A DNA stretch of 47,170 bases from DASXUX01 sp036504595 (lineage in GTDB: Bacteria; Planctomycetota; SZUA-567; H5-PLA8): the NCBI GenBank assembly GCA_036504595.1, contig DASXUX010000017.1, positions 1 to 47,170 of the forward strand, given 5' to 3'. Under the pieces are notes generated by a model. That model was not told the DNA's origin. It did not search any database and saw only the letters and a list, made by a program, of their open reading frames with translations. Position 1 is the stretch's first letter. Every line of letters starts with the position of its first letter. Of the stretch, positions 25,839 to 35,264 are shown piece after piece. A program made the position numbers and the translations under genes.

Positions 25839-28800
25839 CTATCGGCCACCTCGACCCATCAAACGCGCCGAATCGCCCACGCGGCCGAAGTTGACTGGAA
25901 TCTCCCCGTCGTACGCGACGCCACCCAGCAGCAGCCCGAACTGAATCTTTAACTGCTTTTTCGTATTCTTCGGCGTTATCCCTTCAGTGTCAAACCCCTG
26001 CGTTGCCAAGTCCCCCGCTTTCAGATCAATCTCAATCTTGCCCCGCTGATTCGAGCCGGTTTCCGGCGCGATGCCGGTCGGCGTCACAAACGGTCCTCGC
26101 AAACGGAAGTTAACGTCTCCGCCTGCGCCTGATGAAACCGCATTGAAGTTCACCTTGCGGATCACGTTACCGACCGCAAAGTGAACAGACTGCGCCCTGC
26201 CGAGATCGAAACCTTCCGGCAGGTCGATGAACGCGGAGAACTTGACCCGGTCGGAGCGGTTCGCCGGCGTCTTGGTTGCGCGATCGCCCGCGCGGCCAAA
26301 CGAGATCAACCCCGCGAACGAATGAGGCTTAATGTCCGTCGTTTTCGGATCCTTGTGTACCTCCGGCTTCTTCCCAATCTCTTTGTTCGAGATCACAATT
26401 GTCTTGCGTATACGGCCACGCACATTCCCGGTGTCGGCGTGCCGAATCGTTGTCGTCGCCACGAAAATTCCCGGATCTTCGTAGCGCATCACGGGCCGGT
26501 TTCCGCGAATCGGCGATCGTCCAGGAAGACCAAAATCAGTGTAAACATCGTAGTCGGAGGCCGCACGGTCTTCCAGAACGTCTTCGCTGACATTGATCTT
26601 CAGGGCGATGATGCCGTCCCGGCTGTCGGTGATCGCGGCGCCAATATCGTCAACAGGATTGTCCGACACCGCACCCCCGACGGCGATATCCCCGATGTTG
26701 ATGATCCCGCCGCCCACGCGAACGTAGGTCGTCTGCTTGAACACACCGATCACGACACCCTTCTCATCTGTCGCGCTCACCACCAGGGGGTAGTCTCCGG
26801 GATCGCTGAACAGATGCTCGACGGAAACGCCGCTCTGCGTCGGTGTCCCGTCGCCAAAGGCCCAGGTAAACGTGATGCCAGCCGGCGGCACTCCCGTCAC
26901 CGCGGTAAAGGCGATCACCCGGTTGATGTCGGCCGGATTGGCGGAGACAGTCACGTCGCGAATGACTTTCGGCCCAACGGTGAACGGAAACACCTGCCGC
27001 ACCGGGCGATTGAGGAACTTGAACTGCGCCACCACCGTGTAGACGCCTTCGACCTCGTAAACATGTGACACCGAGATGCCTGTTCCCGTCTGGGAGTCCC
27101 CGAAGTCCCACGTGACCGTCTCGCCGGCGCCCACTGCGATAGTGAAGTTCACCGTGTCGCCCGGACGAACGAAATCCGGAGTAGCAGCCGGCTCGGGCGC
27201 GGGCGGCAACGGGATGACGACGACATTTATCGACTGAACCGTCGTCTGGATACCGTCGCTGACCTGGGCTTTCACCGCATACGTCGCCGGGGCCGCATAG
27301 ACGTGAGAGCCCGTGGCGTTGCTGCTTCCATCGCCGTAGTCGTAGCTGACCTTAAGCGGGCCGCCTTCCGGATCGCCGGCGGCCGTAGTGAACGCAACGG
27401 TGTCACCAACCATCGGAGTCGCGGGGGCGAACGACAGGCTCGAGATCACCGGGGGTTCGTTAACATCTGCGATAGCGATCGTGGCCACAATCGACGTCGT
27501 CAGGTTCGGCGGCCCGTTATCGGTGACGGCCACATTCAGCTTGACCGTCTTCAGCGCCTCGTAGTCAAGGACGCCGCTGTTGGCGACAGTGATGACTCCG
27601 GTGGCCGCATCGATCGCAAATGCACCGTTCGAGTTTCCGCCTGTAATGGCGAACGTCAAGGTGTCGCTTTCGATATCGCTCGCTGCCACCGTGCCCACCA
27701 CCGTGCCGTTGGCGCTGTTCTCCTGGACTGTGAAGGACTGGTCCATGACCATCGGCGCGTCGTTCACCGGATTCACGGTGACAATGAACGTCCGCACCAA
27801 GGTGTCCCATCCGCCGTTTGCTGTACCGCCATTGTCTGCAACCGTTACGGTGATGGTGACGCTTCCGTTTGCATTCGCGAGAGGCTGGAAAGTGAGGGAA
27901 CCGGTTCCGTCTGGACTGTTGTAGCTGACCGATGGATCCGGAGTGATCGCCGGATCGCTCGACGTCGCGGTGATGGCAATGACCTGCGTGCTCTCATCCG
28001 GCGGCCCCGACGTGATTCCACTCAAAATGACTGTCTGCGCGGGAGCATCTTCATTGATGGCGATGTCGGCAATCGGGTCCAGCGTGGGCGGATCGTTCAC
28101 GGTTGTGACGTTTACCACAAACGTCTGCACAACCGTGTCGTTGCCGCCGTTTGCCGTGCCGCCGTCGTCCTGAACGCTCACCGTGATAGTGGCGCTGCCG
28201 TTCATGGTCGCAACCGGCGTGAAGGTCAAAGTTCCCGCTGCGCCGGGGCTGGTGTAGGTGATGGTCGGATCCGGAATCAGGGCCGTATTGCTAGAGGTCG
28301 CCGTGACGGTGAGCACTTGGGCCGCCTCGTTTCCCGGGCCGACCGAGATGCCGCTGAGATTGACTGTCTGCATCGCAGCATTTTCCAGGATCGTGACATC
28401 TGAGAGCGCATTGAGAGTGGGCGGGTCATTGACGGCAGTCACCGTCACCAGGAATGTGCCCACGAGCGTGTCGTTCCCGCCGTTGGCCGTGCCGCCGTCA
28501 TCTTTCGCGGTGACCGTAATCGTTGAGGTGCCGTTCATGTTCGCAACCGGTGTGAAGGTCAGGGTTCCCGTTGCGCTGGGGCTGGTGTAGGTGACGGTCG
28601 GGTCTGGAATCAGGGCCGTATTGCTAGAGGTCGCCGTGACGGTGAGCACTTGGGCCGCCTCGTTTCCCGGGCCGACCGAGATGCCGCTAAGATTGACTGT
28701 CTGCATCGCAGCGTCTTCAAGAATCGTAACATCTGAGAGTGCATTGAGTGTAGGCGGGTCGTTCACCGCGGTCACAGTGATACCGACGGACTTGCTGTCC

Positions 28801-30947
28801 GTTAAGGATCCGCCAGTTCCCGTGTTTCCCTGATCATCGAGGATGATGTTCAGAGTATCGCTGCCATTGTACTGAGCGGCCGGCGTATAGGTAAGCGTGC
28901 CGAGGGCCGTGTTCAAGCTCGCCAGCGCGGCCGTTACCGTCAGACTCGCGGTGCTGTTTCCGGTGACCGTAACGCCCGCGGGGTTGACATACAAAACGCC
29001 GTTGCCGACCGACAGGGTCGCACGCATCGCGCCCGTACTTGCGTCCACATCGGCGCCGCTGATACCTGAGATGGCTAGCGCCGTGTCCTCCAGTGTTGTC
29101 TTCGCTCCTGGCACCGTTAGCACGGGCGCATCATTGACAGGAACGACTGTGACCGTTTTGGTGGCTGGCGCGCTGGTGCCACCGGAACCGTCGGCAAATA
29201 CGAAGCGGACCGTGCGTGCTGCCGCCGATGGGTTTTCTGACGTATCGTTGTAGCAAATGGCGCGCATCAATTCCTGCACAGCTGCGGCGGTCGCACTGGC
29301 GTTCAGAGTGACCACGAGCGCAGTTCCACCTGCTCCGCCCGCGTAGGTTCCAATAGCAGTGGCGCTGTAGGAGACAGTTCCGACAGACGCTGTGATATTG
29401 CCCGCGTTGCCAACACTCAGAACATCTTCGGCAAGGCCACTGGGGGTCCAACTGATCGTCAGTGTACCACCGTTGAAGCTCGTCGTGTCGCCGTCGCTGG
29501 CCGTGGCGGTCGAATCGAGGACGATAGCCGACGTGTTCTCGGTGTAGCTGGCCGCCGCACCCGGCAGGCTGATGCCGGGCGGGAGCGCTTCGAACGCGCC
29601 AATGTCCACGACACTTGATCCATTCGAGTCGCCGTCCGCTGGCCGTGCGTAGCCGCGCTGGTCCGTTCCGGGCGCACCCGTGTTGTTGCCGGCGTCGATC
29701 GCCGGGCTGCCGCTTTTCGGAGCGCACGTCGGCGTCGGACCGCCGTTGTCAGCCAGAGCGTTAAGCTGAGCGGCAATATTCTGGAGATCGCTGCCCACGT
29801 AGCCGCTGCCGCCGGCTGTGTTGCTGATGAGGTTGTTGCCGCTGCTGGTGATCGCACTGTAAACATCGGGGCCGGTTCCAGCGGCATTGCTGGCTACGAT
29901 TGTATTCTTTAATGCGACCGTTCCCTGGTACGCGCAGATGCCGCCGCCGATGTTACCCGAGTTGCTGCAGACGGTGCAATTCAGCACCGTGATCGATGCT
30001 GTACCGTAGCTGTAGATGGCCCCGCCGCTCCCACTCCCCGCGCCCCAGCCGCCTGCGCCGCCCGCGCCACCAGCGCCGGCACCACCACCGCCACCAGCGC
30101 CAAAGCCGCCGGCACCGCCATGCCACGCTCCTTGTCCGCCGACTCCAAACCCGCCATTTGCACCGGTGCCCATGGCTCCGCCACCGGTGCTACCACCGTT
30201 CGAGCCTGACACGGTCTGGTTTCCCGAGAATGTGCAGTTCTCCAGCACGACCGTAGAAGAATCCACGAAGATCGCGCCACCCAGGCCGCCGCCTGCACCG
30301 CCGCCCACGGCCGCAAACCCGCCGTTGCCGCCTTGCGCTTTGTTGGCGTTGAAAGTCGAGGTTTTGACGGTCAGCGCGGCACCAGAATGATTGTAGATGG
30401 CACCGCCCAGCCCAGCGCCGCCACCACCTCCACCGTCGAGCCCCCCACCGAGATCCCCGCCGCCGGTTCCGCCCAGGGCCTGACAACTGGAGAGCACGCA
30501 ATTGTTAAGGGTCAGAGTACCCGAGTTGTCGATGGCGCCACCCATTCCCGCATTGCCGCCACCGGTTGGGACACCATACGTGGTGCTATTGGCGCCGTTT
30601 GCTCCTACCGCCTTTCCATGCTGCAGCGTAACGTCGTTGATTGTGACGGTGACGCCGGTGTTCACCACAAAAATCTTGCACGTATCGGTGCCGCTGATGG
30701 ACGACGTTCCCGCGCCAGCTCCCTGAATTGTAAGATTCACGGGGATGGTTACCGGGCCGCTCGTGAGCGTCACTGCCGCGACGCTGAACTGGATCGTGTC
30801 ACCACTTGCCGCCGTGGCGATCGTATTGCGCAACGTGCCTGCACCGCTGTCTCCGCCGGCCGTGATGGCAAGCGTGGCTGCTTGCGCCCAGGAGCCTATG
30901 CACAATAGACCAATCAGGAAACTGCGGGTCAAAAAAGAAGTATCCAT
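25839..30947 (-). CDS. Giant secreted beta-helix / cadherin-like / PKD protein
   Basis: A 1702-residue protein. ATG at 30947 is preferred because GGAGAG lies about seven bases upstream; a TTG five codons earlier overlaps that site. Modules: signal peptide (1-23); a Gly-rich right-handed beta-helix (about 30-440) ending in the choice-of-anchor Q signature SPAIDAGNN and DQRGYARP; two cadherin-like VCBS-type domains with VNDAP linkers (about 450-720); three near-identical ~110-residue repeats (TLNALSDVTILEDAAMQTVN, about 725-1060); a cadherin-like domain (about 1065-1160); three PKD-like domains (about 1165-1430); and the C-terminal domain shared with the NHL and Kelch proteins (about 1550-1702). 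Probably a surface adhesin. A porin gene follows after 25 bases. Confidence 0.9.
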   Translation of the reverse strand: MDTSFLTRSFLIGLLCIGSWAQAATLAITAGGDSGAGTLRNTIATAASGDTIQFSVAAVTLTSGPVTIPVNLTIQGAGAGTSSISGTDTCKIFVVNTGVTVTINDVTLQHGKAVGANGANSTTYGVPTGGGNAGMGGAIDNSGTLTLNNCVLSSCQALGGTGGGDLGGGLDGGGGGGAGLGGAIYNHSGAALTVKTSTFNANKAQGGNGGFAAVGGGAGGGLGGAIFVDSSTVVLENCTFSGNQTVSGSNGGSTGGGAMGTGANGGFGVGGQGAWHGGAGGFGAGGGGGAGAGGAGGAGGWGAGSGSGGAIYSYGTASITVLNCTVCSNSGNIGGGICAYQGTVALKNTIVASNAAGTGPDVYSAITSSGNNLISNTAGGSGYVGSDLQNIAAQLNALADNGGPTPTCAPKSGSPAIDAGNNTGAPGTDQRGYARPADGDSNGSSVVDIGAFEALPPGISLPGAAASYTENTSAIVLDSTATASDGDTTSFNGGTLTISWTPSGLAEDVLSVGNAGNITASVGTVSYSATAIGTYAGGAGGTALVVTLNASATAAAVQELMRAICYNDTSENPSAAARTVRFVFADGSGGTSAPATKTVTVVPVNDAPVLTVPGAKTTLEDTALAISGISGADVDASTGAMRATLSVGNGVLYVNPAGVTVTGNSTASLTVTAALASLNTALGTLTYTPAAQYNGSDTLNIILDDQGNTGTGGSLTDSKSVGITVTAVNDPPTLNALSDVTILEDAAMQTVNLSGISVGPGNEAAQVLTVTATSSNTALIPDPTVTYTSPSATGTLTFTPVANMNGTSTITVTAKDDGGTANGGNDTLVGTFLVTVTAVNDPPTLNALSDVTILENAAMQTVNLSGISVGPGNEAAQVLTVTATSSNTALIPDPTITYTSPGAAGTLTFTPVATMNGSATITVSVQDDGGTANGGNDTVVQTFVVNVTTVNDPPTLDPIADIAINEDAPAQTVILSGITSGPPDESTQVIAITATSSDPAITPDPSVSYNSPDGTGSLTFQPLANANGSVTITVTVADNGGTANGGWDTLVRTFIVTVNPVNDAPMVMDQSFTVQENSANGTVVGTVAASDIESDTLTFAITGGNSNGAFAIDAATGVITVANSGVLDYEALKTVKLNVAVTDNGPPNLTTSIVATIAIADVNEPPVISSLSFAPATPMVGDTVAFTTAAGDPEGGPLKVSYDYGDGSSNATGSHVYAAPATYAVKAQVSDGIQTTVQSINVVVIPLPPAPEPAATPDFVRPGDTVNFTIAVGAGETVTWDFGDSQTGTGISVSHVYEVEGVYTVVAQFKFLNRPVRQVFPFTVGPKVIRDVTVSANPADINRVIAFTAVTGVPPAGITFTWAFGDGTPTQSGVSVEHLFSDPGDYPLVVSATDEKGVVIGVFKQTTYVRVGGGIINIGDIAVGGAVSDNPVDDIGAAITDSRDGIIALKINVSEDVLEDRAASDYDVYTDFGLPGRSPIRGNRPVMRYEDPGIFVATTTIRHADTGNVRGRIRKTIVISNKEIGKKPEVHKDPKTTDIKPHSFAGLISFGRAGDRATKTPANRSDRVKFSAFIDLPEGFDLGRAQSVHFAVGNVIRKVNFNAVSSGAGGDVNFRLRGPFVTPTGIAPETGSNQRGKIEIDLKAGDLATQGFDTEGITPKNTKKQLKIQFGLLLGGVAYDGEIPVNFGRVGDSARLMGRGGR
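28030..28770 (-). repeat. Near-identical ~330-bp tandem coding repeats
   Basis: Two consecutive units (about 28080-28440 and 28440-28760) are almost the same at DNA level; for example the stretch GCTAGAGGTCGCCGTGACGG and the following ~120 bases occur in both. A third, more diverged unit adjoins. Such identity points to recent duplication or gene conversion, and copy number may be collapsed or expanded in assembly. Confidence 0.75.
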
Positions 30948-31330
30948 GGCGTTTCTCTCCAAGGATTTCGAGCTGTTAGTGGAAATTCGACAAGGGTCAC
31001 TCTAGCGCACTCCCGTCTATGGTGCAACGCCGAACTTCAACAAGTCGATAGCGATCCTGGGCGCCTTCGTGCGCTGAACTTGCCTGAGCTGGCTAGCGCC
31101 ATGTCGTTGGAGTTGGGTTCCACACCGTTTCTTCAGTAATGGGCGGCGACCATGCTTGAATCCGGCCACAGATCGCGCGTGATTGGACTCCGAAGCGGCA
31201 CGGGCTTGAGTCCCGGTAGCCGAAAGCATGGAGCGGTGCGCGCTACTTCGCAGGCATGAGGTTAGTGGCAGTTGGGGCCAGAAAAGAGGTTCGTCGCAGC
31301 GGGGGCTCCCAGTGCGCGGCCGTCTCGATT
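30948..31330. other. Gene-free spacer upstream of the giant beta-helix gene
   Basis: About 380 bases hold the presumed promoter of the beta-helix/porin operon on the minus strand and lie beyond the stop of the DUF4832-like gene, also on the minus strand. No RNA gene, hairpin or convincing promoter pair can be named. Short frames across it are not protein-like. Confidence 0.35.
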
Positions 31331-32725
31331 TCATTTGATCAGTACCGGCCCGAGCGGATACCAGCCTGTCGGAGTGCGACCTTCAATTCCCAGCTTGATA
31401 TAAGGCTTGTCATCACCAGCGCGTTGAACCAGGCCGACCGCCAGTCTGTATTCGCCTTTGGCCACCTTGGCGAACTTCATCACCACGTCTTCGTTGACGG
31501 GTTTGCCCGGCATCCATCCCGCAGGTTTGCACGCCTCCGGCCAGCAAACGGCCAAAGGCTGATCTTTGCCATCCAGGAGCGCGATTGCGACGACACATGG
31601 AACGTAGATCGGCGCGACGCCCTGGTTCAGCCATGTGAACTTACCACTCGCCTCGCCCGCAGTGGCAATTGCTTTCGGGATGACGGCTTCCTTCAGCGAA
31701 AAGTGGTAGCCCATCCGGTTGGCGAGTTGATCGACGAGCGCGCGCTCTGCTTCAAGCAACTTGAGGGACTCTTTTCCGCCCTGGCTAAGACCGATGTAGC
31801 TGGGCTTCCCGTTCTCGACGCAGTCATCCAGCTTGTAGCCGTTTCCGTTCTTGTCTTTCTTGCCGTCCCACCAGCCCTGCTCCTTCATCCAGGAATAAGA
31901 GCCGTAGAATTCAAACACTCCGGGGGCGTGTCCGAATGCTCTGGCCGTTTCGCGGCCATCGCTATTACCGCAGATTCCGTCTCGCCGCGCCGCCACGCCT
32001 TGCAGAACAGCCCAGTCGTAAACAGGGGCGTGCTCTTTACCTTCTGCGGAAATGCAGAGCCGTGTCTTCTTGAAGACATCCAGGTGCATTTGCACGTGCT
32101 GGCGAAACTCGTCGGCGTTGAGACCTCTGCCTCCGAACGGATACATGTGCCCCTCACCCCAGTTTCCATAGGAACGGATATCGATGAACGCAATGCGCGG
32201 ATCGCCATCGTAGCGTGCCGCCAGCGCCGTAAGGAAAGCCTTCAGCTTTGCCAGAAACACGGGGTCCTGAAACTCAGGAACTGCCTTTTGCCCCGGGACG
32301 CCAGCATACGGGTTCGGCAGATTCTTCATGTCCACCAGCCGGTGTTTGGCCCCCGCATCAAAAACCCACTTGGGCGTGACGTATGGATCCTTCGAATGCG
32401 AATTGGCATTCATCACCCCGAAGGCAAACGGCTTACCGGCCTTCTCCCAACCCATCAGCATTTCATCCAGGGGTTTCCAGTTGAACTGGTTCTCACCGGG
32501 CTGCAGTTCTGACCAGGCGAAGCGATGGTACGCGCAGTTCCCGACCGCCATCACTTTCGGATCCTGCCATTCCGCTTTTCCGTACAGAACCCATCCCTTT
32601 CCCGGATTGAGCAGCACCTCATTGGATGGTTTGGGCGAGACCACAGTGACTGCTGCGTCGCCCGCGAAAGCTGCGCCAAGAAGAAGTATAACGAGAGCTA
32701 TGCATCCGGTGGTGCGCAATGCCAT
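31331..32725 (-). CDS. Secreted DUF4832-like TIM-barrel protein
   Basis: A 464-residue exported protein (signal peptide about 1-22, VILLLGAAFAGDA). Start ATG at 32725 follows GGAGGAAGC. The N-terminal part has the look of a glycosidase-like barrel: LLNPGKGWVLY, then CAYHRFAWSELQPGENQFNW, typical of GH42-like and DUF4832 proteins in which a beta-strand carries 'xRxxWxxLxPxxGxYxW'. FIDIRSYGNWGEGH contains a conserved Gly-xx-Gly-Glu. The C-terminal ~110 residues form an Ig-like beta-sandwich (FTWLNQGVAPIYVPCVVAIALLD and EYRLAVGLV) as in DUF4832. Likely a glycan-active enzyme, but no member's activity can be asserted from this sequence. It is 41 bases behind the beta-helix gene, in one operon. 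Confidence 0.75.
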   Translation of the reverse strand: MALRTTGCIALVILLLGAAFAGDAAVTVVSPKPSNEVLLNPGKGWVLYGKAEWQDPKVMAVGNCAYHRFAWSELQPGENQFNWKPLDEMLMGWEKAGKPFAFGVMNANSHSKDPYVTPKWVFDAGAKHRLVDMKNLPNPYAGVPGQKAVPEFQDPVFLAKLKAFLTALAARYDGDPRIAFIDIRSYGNWGEGHMYPFGGRGLNADEFRQHVQMHLDVFKKTRLCISAEGKEHAPVYDWAVLQGVAARRDGICGNSDGRETARAFGHAPGVFEFYGSYSWMKEQGWWDGKKDKNGNGYKLDDCVENGKPSYIGLSQGGKESLKLLEAERALVDQLANRMGYHFSLKEAVIPKAIATAGEASGKFTWLNQGVAPIYVPCVVAIALLDGKDQPLAVCWPEACKPAGWMPGKPVNEDVVMKFAKVAKGEYRLAVGLVQRAGDDKPYIKLGIEGRTPTGWYPLGPVLIK

Positions 32726-32766
32726 GCTTCCTCCAAGCCAACCATCGAACTCACGGCGATTTGACT

Positions 32767-34416
32767 TTACTGGCGCTGCACTGCGCCCAGATCGACTTTT
32801 GCGCTAGCCGCCAGCGGTGTGCCTTTGAAGTCAGAAGGGCTTGGCGCAATCCTGAAAAGCGCCGGTAGATCGAGCCCTTTGCCGAGCAGCGGCGACGCCG
32901 GAAGCAGGTCGTAGGCCGACAGCGTGCCGAGTTTTGACGCGTCGTTGATGTCTTTGCCCCCGCCGGGCATTTTCAGTTGTGGATCAGTGGCGAATCCAAC
33001 TGCTGCGCCGTCAAGCTTCTCCTGTCCCGTTGCTTCCTGCCAGGCGGACAGGCTCGTGTATCGCTTCTTGGCGTACGTGATGCTGAAATCGCCTTTGGCG
33101 CGGAAGTAGCAGTTGTTCCGAAAGGTACCGCCCGCGCCGGTAACCATAATGTCGCCGTCGTGGCTGGCCACGAAGATGTTATTGCTAACCGTCAACCCCG
33201 AGCCGTTGCCGAGAAACGCGGCAGGCTTGCCATCCAGACCGGCGCTGATGAAGACGGTGTTGTTGTAGATGTGCCCGTTCTTCTGTGCTGCCCAGGTCAT
33301 GATGCCGCCGGAAGCGCCGGGGTTCTTCTTGGCGTCGTTCTGGCTGATGTTGTAGCGGATGATGTTGTTGCTCACGGGCCCCGAGCCCTGGAAGGAGCCG
33401 GTCTGGTAGCCGGAGCCTTCGTTGTCATGCGAGTAGTTGTACTGCAACACGCAGTTGGTGCACCCGCCGTCGATATCGAAGGCGCAGCCGTCGAATGGCA
33501 CGCGCGTCACGATCCGATAGCACTCGTTGAACTGCGCCACGGACTTGTCGCATTCTAAAAAGACCAGTCCGCCCACACCGCCGGGTTGCCCCTTTGGCTT
33601 GGAGGCTTGGCCGCAGTCATAGATGGTGCAACGTTCGACGAGGAAAGATGTGGCGTTGAAAATCTGAATCGGCAGGCAGATGACTGGCGTGCCGTCGGGA
33701 TCGGCGTAAATATCATGAATGACGCAGCTTCCAAGATAACAGTTGGTGAAGACTCCCGCCCCCAGCGGCAATCCCCACGGCTTGCCACTCGCACGCTTTG
33801 AACCCCAACAGTAATACCCGCCGACGAGGCACTCCTTGATAGTGCAGTTGGTGACACGCACGTCATTGTAGCCGACGACCTCCTGCGTGCCGATCGGCGT
33901 GTGCAGGACAATGCCGTCGCGAAAGCCGGAAATACTCAGCTTATCGACGTAGATGCTTTGCCACGGCTTGCCCTCCTTTGCTGAACTGTAGATGTCAACC
34001 CCTTGAGCCGTATTGGTCGTGGCACCGTCCGGCTTAACGCCCGAACCGACCAGCGCCAGATCGTGGACTTTGATGTATTGGTTGTTCAGCAGTCGAATTG
34101 CGAACGAGTCACCGGCCTGAATCGTGGCAGGCCCATTCCCGTATGAGGCGATGGTGATGAATGCTTTCTCGCTACCAGAAGCGGTAGTCAGCAGGTTCCC
34201 GGCAAAGTTCTGGCCCCCTTCCAGCAGCACGCTGTCTCCGGGCCTAAGCGTGGCCTTGTTCACGCGAGCAAGCGTTTTCCATGCCTTCCCAGGCGCGGAA
34301 CCGTCGTTTTCGTCCAGACCCGAAGGGGAAACGTAGTACGTCGTGGCATCCTCGCAGATAGCAGTTCGAAACGCCATGCAGTTGAGCAACACAAGAACAG
34401 TCAATGCGAGTTTCAT
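32767..34416 (-). CDS. Secreted right-handed parallel beta-helix protein (pectate-lyase-like fold)
   Basis: A 549-residue exported protein (signal peptide about 1-21). The start ATG at 34416 follows GGAG. The opening TYYVSPSGLDENDGSAPGKAWKTLARVNKA is the standard N-terminus of pectate-lyase-3/beta-helix proteins ('yYVsp.GsDsn.Gs...Pw.tl'), followed by ~22-residue turns with Asn ladders (VSNNIIRYNISQN, GHIYNNTVFI, LTVSNNIFVAS). Glycan lyase, hydrolase or binding roles all occur in this fold, and catalytic residues cannot be assigned. First gene of a two-gene operon with the DUF4832-like gene. Confidence 0.82.
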   Translation of the reverse strand: MKLALTVLVLLNCMAFRTAICEDATTYYVSPSGLDENDGSAPGKAWKTLARVNKATLRPGDSVLLEGGQNFAGNLLTTASGSEKAFITIASYGNGPATIQAGDSFAIRLLNNQYIKVHDLALVGSGVKPDGATTNTAQGVDIYSSAKEGKPWQSIYVDKLSISGFRDGIVLHTPIGTQEVVGYNDVRVTNCTIKECLVGGYYCWGSKRASGKPWGLPLGAGVFTNCYLGSCVIHDIYADPDGTPVICLPIQIFNATSFLVERCTIYDCGQASKPKGQPGGVGGLVFLECDKSVAQFNECYRIVTRVPFDGCAFDIDGGCTNCVLQYNYSHDNEGSGYQTGSFQGSGPVSNNIIRYNISQNDAKKNPGASGGIMTWAAQKNGHIYNNTVFISAGLDGKPAAFLGNGSGLTVSNNIFVASHDGDIMVTGAGGTFRNNCYFRAKGDFSITYAKKRYTSLSAWQEATGQEKLDGAAVGFATDPQLKMPGGGKDINDASKLGTLSAYDLLPASPLLGKGLDLPALFRIAPSPSDFKGTPLAASAKVDLGAVQRQ

Positions 34417-35264
34417 TGAGGGTGGCTCCAGAAAGATGATTGCCGCTCGCCATATCAGTGAACGCCTGCGCTGGCAAGCGAAAGCCGGACGGAGTTTTGC
34501 ATTTGGCGGGTCGTCGCGGCGCGGTATGCAGCGTTGCCGCCTGATCCTTTAGTGACGGGCAAACCCTTTTCTCACGCGCGCGTGACGTGAGGCTGCCCGT
34601 CACATGATGGGAGGGTTTCAGTACCTATGGAAGTTGATCCCTTTGGTTGGGGACCGCCTGAAAATGACAACATTCCGACAACATTATGCCGATGCTGGAT
34701 TCAGAAACTCAGAAGTACAGCAGAATCAACAGGATGGAAAGAACTGGCGGAGAGGGTGGGAATCTGGCACGCCCCTTAAAACGCATCTCCGCCTGGCACC
34801 GACCACTGCTGTCTAAAAGTCTTCCCCAATCGTACAAGTTACCCAGAGTCATCCAGTTACACGCGAGGGCGAACCATGCTCGCGGACCGGCGTAGAGCCT
34901 CAAACTCTGCACAAATCTGTATACCACATTCAAAGATTCTGCACAACTTCTGCACAACGAATCCAATTTCGATTCCCTGCCAGCGCTGTAGCGGAAGCAC
35001 ACCTGCTATTCACCACCTCAAGCGCCGGGAAGAGCAGCCCGCAGAGCACAATTTGGTAGGCCACCATTCGCCGCTGGAAGAATGGTAGTTTACTCCGCTC
35101 AGAAGTGCGGCGGCTCGAACGAAGACCAGCAGACAACTCGTCCGTCGGTGAGGTACTTGTCGGCTCTTTTGTTGTGCCGATGGCCATCGTGCGCCCCCTC
35201 ATCGTGTCCGGACTTTTACTAGCTGGGCATCCGCGACGACTGACCAGCCAGAGACCGGCTGAAT
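34417..35264. other. 848-bp gene-free region upstream of the beta-helix operon
   Basis: No convincing gene. It carries the nested inverted repeats at 34552-34603 (separate entry) and a perfect 11-bp tandem duplication TTCTGCACAAC at 34937-34958, with a related CTGCACAA nearby at about 34907. Both flanking genes are on the minus strand, so the promoter of the beta-helix operon should lie here. Confidence 0.4.
34552..34603. promoter_or_regulatory. Nested inverted repeats, possible operator or structured leader
   Basis: GTGACGGGC (34552-34560) pairs perfectly with GCCCGTCAC (34595-34603). Inside lie the 12-bp palindrome CACGCGCGCGTG (34573-34584) and a CTCACG/CGTGAG pair (34571-34576 with 34586-34591). 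The array is 136-187 bases upstream of the beta-helix gene start. It could be a regulator site or a folded 5' leader; the binding factor is unknown. Confidence 0.45.

Noticed and set aside
34937..34958. DnaA-box cluster or replication origin
   Set aside because: The tandem TTCTGCACAAC units do not match TTATNCACA, and no AT-rich unwinding region or dnaA/dnaN gene is nearby.
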